DNA of 64,000 nucleotides, from NCBI RefSeq assembly GCF_003634315.1, contig NZ_RBXL01000001.1, positions 62,001 through 126,000 on the forward strand, written 5' to 3'. Positions within the stretch are counted from its first letter, which is position 1. Every line of letters starts with the position of its first letter. The notes beneath the pieces are model-generated. The model was not told where the DNA came from. It saw nothing but the letters and a program-made list of their open reading frames with translations, and made no database searches. This document shows positions 60,526-64,000 of this stretch, one piece after another. Source of the DNA: Thiocapsa rosea (GTDB lineage Bacteria > Pseudomonadota > Gammaproteobacteria > Chromatiales > Chromatiaceae). The position numbers and the translations under genes were made by a program.

Positions 60526-62648
60526 AGACACTCTGGACGATCGAACAAGACGCCACCGACGGACTCTGCAGACTCGGGATCGACGACCCGTCGCACGCCG
60601 TCAACCTGCTCTCGGTCGCCGCACTCGATGCGTTGGACGCCTGCATCGACCGAGTCGAGAACGGGCTCGAAACCGGGCTCGAAACCGGCCTGGAAACCGA
60701 GCTGGAACCAGGCATCGAGACGGGACCGCACCCGCACCCGATTAAGGGCCTGATCATCTATTCGCGCAAACCCAAGGGATTCATTGCCGGTGCGGATGTC
60801 GGCGAGTTCGATCGGCTCGCAAATCCCGCAGAGGCCGAGCGCCACATCCGCCGGGTCCATGCCCTGCTCGCACGCATCGAGGATCTGCCGATCCCGACGC
60901 TGGCGCTGATCAATGGCATCTGTCTCGGAGGCGGTTTGGAGCTGGCGCTCGCGTGCCGCTACCGCATCGCAAGCGATGACCCCGCGACCAAGCTTGGCTT
61001 CCCCGAGGTGCGGCTCGGGATCTTTCCGGGCTACGGCGGCACCTGGCGCGCCATCCGCACGCTTGGCCCCATCCCGGCCATGCAGGCCATGTTGACCGGG
61101 AAAACCTACTCGGCCCGCCAAGCCCAACGGATGGGTCTGGTCGATAGAGTCCTACCGCAACGTCAGTTGGAGGCAGGCGCTCGCGATCTGATTCGCGCCG
61201 CACCCGTACCAAGCCGGGCGAACTTTTCGCAGCGTCTGCCCAATCTCCCTCCGGTGCGCGGCTGGGTCGCGCGCCGGATGACCCGCCGCACGGCGGCCAA
61301 GGTCAGGCAGGAGCACTACCCTGCCCCCTTCGCTCTGATCGAGCACTGGCGCGCCAACGGCGAGAACGCACGAGGTCTGCTCGACGGCGAGGCCCGACGC
61401 GTACCCGAGCTGCTGCTCGGCGAGACCTCGACGAATCTTCGCCGCGTCTTCCGTCTCCAAGAACGGCTCAAGGCCCTGTCCGACGTCGAGGTCCCGCGTC
61501 CGCAGCGGATCCACGTGGTCGGGGCCGGCGTGATGGGCGGAGACATCGCGGCCTGGTGCGCACTCAGCGGTCTGACAGTGACCCTGCAGGACCTCTCGCT
61601 CGATCAGATCGGACAAGCCATGAAGCGCGCCCATCGCCTCTTCGAGCAACGCCTGCGTGACCCCCGGATGGTCCGCGCGGCCTGGGACCGCCTGATCCCG
61701 GACCCCGACGGCGAGGGGCTGCGACGCACCGACCTGGTCATCGAGGCGGTCGCGGAGCAGGCGGAGCTCAAGCAGAGTCTGTTCTCCGAGATGGAGGAGC
61801 GCGTCTCCGAGCATGCCTTGCTCGCCACCAATACCTCGAGCATCCCGCTCGAGCGCATCGGCGAGGGTCTCCGGGATCCGGGACGCCTCATCGGCCTGCA
61901 TTTCTTCAACCCGGTCGCGCGGATGCAGCTCGTCGAGGTCGTCCACGGCACCTCGACACGACCCGAGTCGCTTCAGCGCGGACTCGCGGCGGTCCGCGCA
62001 CTCGACCGGCTCCCGCTGCCGGTGCGCAGCAGTCCGGGATTTCTGGTCAACCGAGTCCTCATGCCCTATCTGCTCGAGGCCGTCGATCTGCTCGACGAGG
62101 GCGTCTCCATTGCCGCCATCGACAAGGCCGCGCTCGACTACGGGATGCCCATGGGTCCGCTGGCGCTCGCCGATACGGTCGGGCTCGACATCTGTCTGGC
62201 CGTCGCCGACACGCTCGGACCCGCCTTGACCGCCCCGGAAGAGACGCCCGAGCGGCTGCGTCGAATGGTCGCGGACGGACGGCTCGGGAAGAAGAGCGGA
62301 CAAGGGTTCTATCGTTACCGCGATGGACAGGCCATGCGCGAGCCCATCCCGCGCGGCGCCCGACCGGCGGATGATCTCACCGAGCGGCTGATCTTCCGCC
62401 TGCTCAACGAGTGTGTCGCCTGCCTGCGCGAGGGCATCGTCGAGGATCCTGACCTGCTCGACGCAGGCGTCGTCTTCGGCACCGGCTTCGCCCCGCATCG
62501 CGGCGGCCCGCTTCACGAGATCGCCCAAGGCGGCTGGAACCGCATGCGCGAGCGTCTCGATACACTCCAACGCGACCATGGCCGCCACTTCAGACCGGAC
62601 CGGGGATGGAAGTTGACACCGGCCGGGCTCTATCGAGGAGGACACTGA
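60522..62648 (+). CDS. fadJ: Fatty acid oxidation complex alpha subunit (FadJ-like)
   Basis: A 708-residue bifunctional enzyme. The enoyl-CoA hydratase half (residues about 1-290) contains KGFIAGADVGEFDRL, NGICLGGGLELALACRYRI and GFPEVRLGIFPGYGGTWRAI with both catalytic Glu. The 3-hydroxyacyl-CoA dehydrogenase half (about 315-700) has the NAD motif HVVGAGVMGGDIAAWCA, NTSSIP and GLHFFNPVARMQLVEVV. An unusual repeat ETGLETGLETELEPGIETG (residues about 50-68) interrupts the N-terminal domain and is encoded by 12-bp tandem repeats. AGGAGG lies before the start. Confidence 0.93.
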   Translation: MKTLWTIEQDATDGLCRLGIDDPSHAVNLLSVAALDALDACIDRVENGLETGLETGLETELEPGIETGPHPHPIKGLIIYSRKPKGFIAGADVGEFDRLANPAEAERHIRRVHALLARIEDLPIPTLALINGICLGGGLELALACRYRIASDDPATKLGFPEVRLGIFPGYGGTWRAIRTLGPIPAMQAMLTGKTYSARQAQRMGLVDRVLPQRQLEAGARDLIRAAPVPSRANFSQRLPNLPPVRGWVARRMTRRTAAKVRQEHYPAPFALIEHWRANGENARGLLDGEARRVPELLLGETSTNLRRVFRLQERLKALSDVEVPRPQRIHVVGAGVMGGDIAAWCALSGLTVTLQDLSLDQIGQAMKRAHRLFEQRLRDPRMVRAAWDRLIPDPDGEGLRRTDLVIEAVAEQAELKQSLFSEMEERVSEHALLATNTSSIPLERIGEGLRDPGRLIGLHFFNPVARMQLVEVVHGTSTRPESLQRGLAAVRALDRLPLPVRSSPGFLVNRVLMPYLLEAVDLLDEGVSIAAIDKAALDYGMPMGPLALADTVGLDICLAVADTLGPALTAPEETPERLRRMVADGRLGKKSGQGFYRYRDGQAMREPIPRGARPADDLTERLIFRLLNECVACLREGIVEDPDLLDAGVVFGTGFAPHRGGPLHEIAQGGWNRMRERLDTLQRDHGRHFRPDRGWKLTPAGLYRGGH
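60662..60722 (+). repeat. In-gene 12-bp tandem repeat in fadJ
   Basis: CTCGAAACCGGG units in about four partly diverged copies encode the ETGL repeats. Frame is kept because the unit is a multiple of three. It lies between the first beta strands of the hydratase domain, where an added surface loop could be tolerated. Confidence 0.75.
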
Positions 62649-62649
62649 C

Positions 62650-64000
62650 ATGCTGCTGTTCGAACAAACCGCAACGACAGGCGTCTCGACCCGCCTGCTC
62701 GATCTCATCTCGGCCGAGGCGGCAGGCAGCCTCTGCGGCCTCTTGCTTGAACGCGTCGCGCGCACCCCGGATGCGGTGGCCTACCTTCAATTCGACGCGA
62801 AAACCCAGACCTGGATCGAGACCACCTGGCGCGACACCGCCCGGGCGGTCGCGCATTGGCAGGCCGCCTTCACGCGCGAAGGTCTCTCCCCCGGCGACCG
62901 TGTGGCCGTCATGATGCGCAATCGGCGCGAATGGATCGCCTTCGACCTGGCCGCGCTCGGTTTGGGCCTGGTCACGGTGCCGCTCTATCCCGACGACCGC
63001 GCAGAGGCGGTCCGGCACATCCTGGAGGATGCCGGCGTTCGCCTCCTGCTGCTCGGGAGCGCCGAGCAACGTGCCCGGTTGTCCGCAATCGATCCGACGC
63101 TCGCCGAGCTCAAGCGTCTGCTGGTGCTCGAACCGGGCGAAGCGGCACTGCCCGAGGGCACCCGCGCCGTAAGCGAGTGGCTCGACGAGGCGCTGCCCCC
63201 CGCCGATCATCGGCCCATCGATCGGGCCGACAACCCCGACGCCTTGGCAACCATCGTCTACACCTCGGGCACGACCGGACATCCGAAAGGCGTGATGCTC
63301 AGTCATCGCAACATCCTCTGGAACGCCGAGGCATCGCTCAAGCTCATTCCGGCACGACCCGATGATCGCTTCCTGTCCTTCCTCCCGCTTTCGCATACCC
63401 TCGAACGCACCGGCGGCTGTGTTCTACCCATCATGGCCGGCTGCAGCGTTGCCTTTGCCCGGTCGATCCCGCAATTGGCCGAGGATCTGCTGCAGATCCA
63501 ACCGACCGTGATGATTGCGGTCCCGCGCATCTTCGAGCGGGTCCATGCAAAACTGCGCGAACGGCTCGACGGCGAGTCCCCGTTGAAGCGCCGGCTCTTC
63601 GAGCACGCCGTCAGCTCGGGTTGGGCTCGCTTCGAGCACAGCCAAGGCCGCGCGAAGGGGCACCCGAGTCTGCTCCTCGCAGCACCGCTGCTCGATGCGC
63701 TGGTCGGCGCCAAGATTCGCGCGCGTTTCGGCGGACGACTGCGGGTTGCCGTCTGCGGCGGCGCCCCCTTGGCACCGGACATCGCGCGCGTCTTCATCGC
63801 GCTCGGCGTCCCGCTCGTCCAGGGTTACGGCCTCACCGAGACCAGCCCCGTCATCAGCGTCAGCCCCCTCGAAGACAACATCCCCGAGAGCGTCGGCCGG
63901 CCGCTGCCCGGACTCGAGTACCGGATCGGAGACCTCGACGAGCTGATCGTGCGCTCGCCCGGCGTGATGTCGGGCTACTGGAAACAGCCACAAGCGACCG
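62650..64000 (+). CDS. Long-chain acyl-CoA synthetase (AMP-binding), partial
   Basis: The first 450 residues of an adenylate-forming enzyme cut by the window end. The P-loop-like TSGTTGHPKGVMLSH, LSFLPLSHTLERTGG, IAVPRIFERVHAKL, VAVCGGAPLAPDIARVF and VQGYGLTETSPVIS are the FACS/AMP-binding motifs. It activates fatty acids to acyl-CoA for the enzymes encoded just upstream. It starts immediately after fadJ, with GAGGA upstream. FadD-like by context. Confidence 0.9.
   Translation, partial: MLLFEQTATTGVSTRLLDLISAEAAGSLCGLLLERVARTPDAVAYLQFDAKTQTWIETTWRDTARAVAHWQAAFTREGLSPGDRVAVMMRNRREWIAFDLAALGLGLVTVPLYPDDRAEAVRHILEDAGVRLLLLGSAEQRARLSAIDPTLAELKRLLVLEPGEAALPEGTRAVSEWLDEALPPADHRPIDRADNPDALATIVYTSGTTGHPKGVMLSHRNILWNAEASLKLIPARPDDRFLSFLPLSHTLERTGGCVLPIMAGCSVAFARSIPQLAEDLLQIQPTVMIAVPRIFERVHAKLRERLDGESPLKRRLFEHAVSSGWARFEHSQGRAKGHPSLLLAAPLLDALVGAKIRARFGGRLRVAVCGGAPLAPDIARVFIALGVPLVQGYGLTETSPVISVSPLEDNIPESVGRPLPGLEYRIGDLDELIVRSPGVMSGYWKQPQAT

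Overview
The window is about 65% GC and gene-dense, and it reads as the chromosome of a purple sulfur bacterium (Gammaproteobacteria, Chromatiaceae). The evidence is a sulfur globule protein gene, a sulfide:quinone oxidoreductase-like gene, and a membrane-bound uptake [NiFe]-hydrogenase cluster in the order hupS-L-C-D-H-I-R. To my knowledge that order matches Thiocapsa roseopersicina, so a Thiocapsa-like organism is my best guess. It is an inference from gene content and order, not a search result. No tRNA, rRNA, CRISPR array, intact transposase or prophage was recognised.

Layout. 1-2.9 kb: end of a b-type cytochrome, an octaheme c-type cytochrome and a small coiled-coil protein. 3.1-4.7 kb (minus): arsenite methyltransferase-like and DUF1415 genes. 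5.1-12.8 kb (plus): hupSLCDHIR, preceded by a sigma-54-type -24/-12 promoter, with HupR carrying an intact GAFTGA loop. 12.9-16.5 kb (minus): an unlisted 56-residue protein, the SQR-like enzyme and a SulP transporter. 16.8-25.4 kb: glycine-zipper lipoprotein, a glycosyltransferase remnant between two repeat elements, CvrA antiporter, ferredoxin, an orphan ribonucleotide reductase small subunit, a NADAR protein and a repeat-rich gap. 25.4-30.9 kb (minus): sdhCDAB-sdhE, then a dihaem cytochrome c peroxidase and ygfX. 31.2-39.1 kb (minus): tamA-tamB-lauroyl acyltransferase-like-YbhN-like, joined by 4-base overlaps (envelope assembly). 39.3-42.0 kb: copper-chaperone-like protein, glucokinase, sulfur globule protein and a small exported protein. 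42.1-45.2 kb (minus): mlaE-mlaF-mlaD lipid transport. 45.3-47.4 kb: nickel handling (CbiM/NikM-like permease component, DUF2076 protein, NikR). 47.6-51.0 kb (minus): ATP-grasp, alpha-E and transglutaminase trio. 51.2-53.5 kb: TrkA-like and TrkH potassium uptake. 53.5-55.4 kb: frameshifted HsdR-N-like gene, NYN-domain protein and a small exported charged protein. 55.9-64 kb (plus): YiiX-like peptidase and a beta-oxidation operon (fadE, thiolase, fadJ, acyl-CoA synthetase, cut by the window end).

How it fits together. The hydrogenase needs nickel, and a NikR gene, a NikM-like transporter and a candidate NikR operator lie in the same window. Electrons from H2, succinate, sulfide and the octaheme system all connect to the quinone pool. 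A perfect FNR-type box sits at the right distance from a plausible -10 upstream of the sulfur globule gene.

The least explained feature is a set of dispersed non-coding repeats. Family 1 has units of about 77-95 bp bounded by TAAACCGCG and CGCGGTTTA, often in head-to-tail pairs with an AT-rich linker. Family 2 has terminal inverted repeats (AAGGTGATTTCCGG) and GTTGTC/GACAAC runs inside. Family 1 ends coincide exactly with the stop codons of several unrelated genes. Family 2 directly abuts family 1 in at least two places. Both families flank decayed genes.
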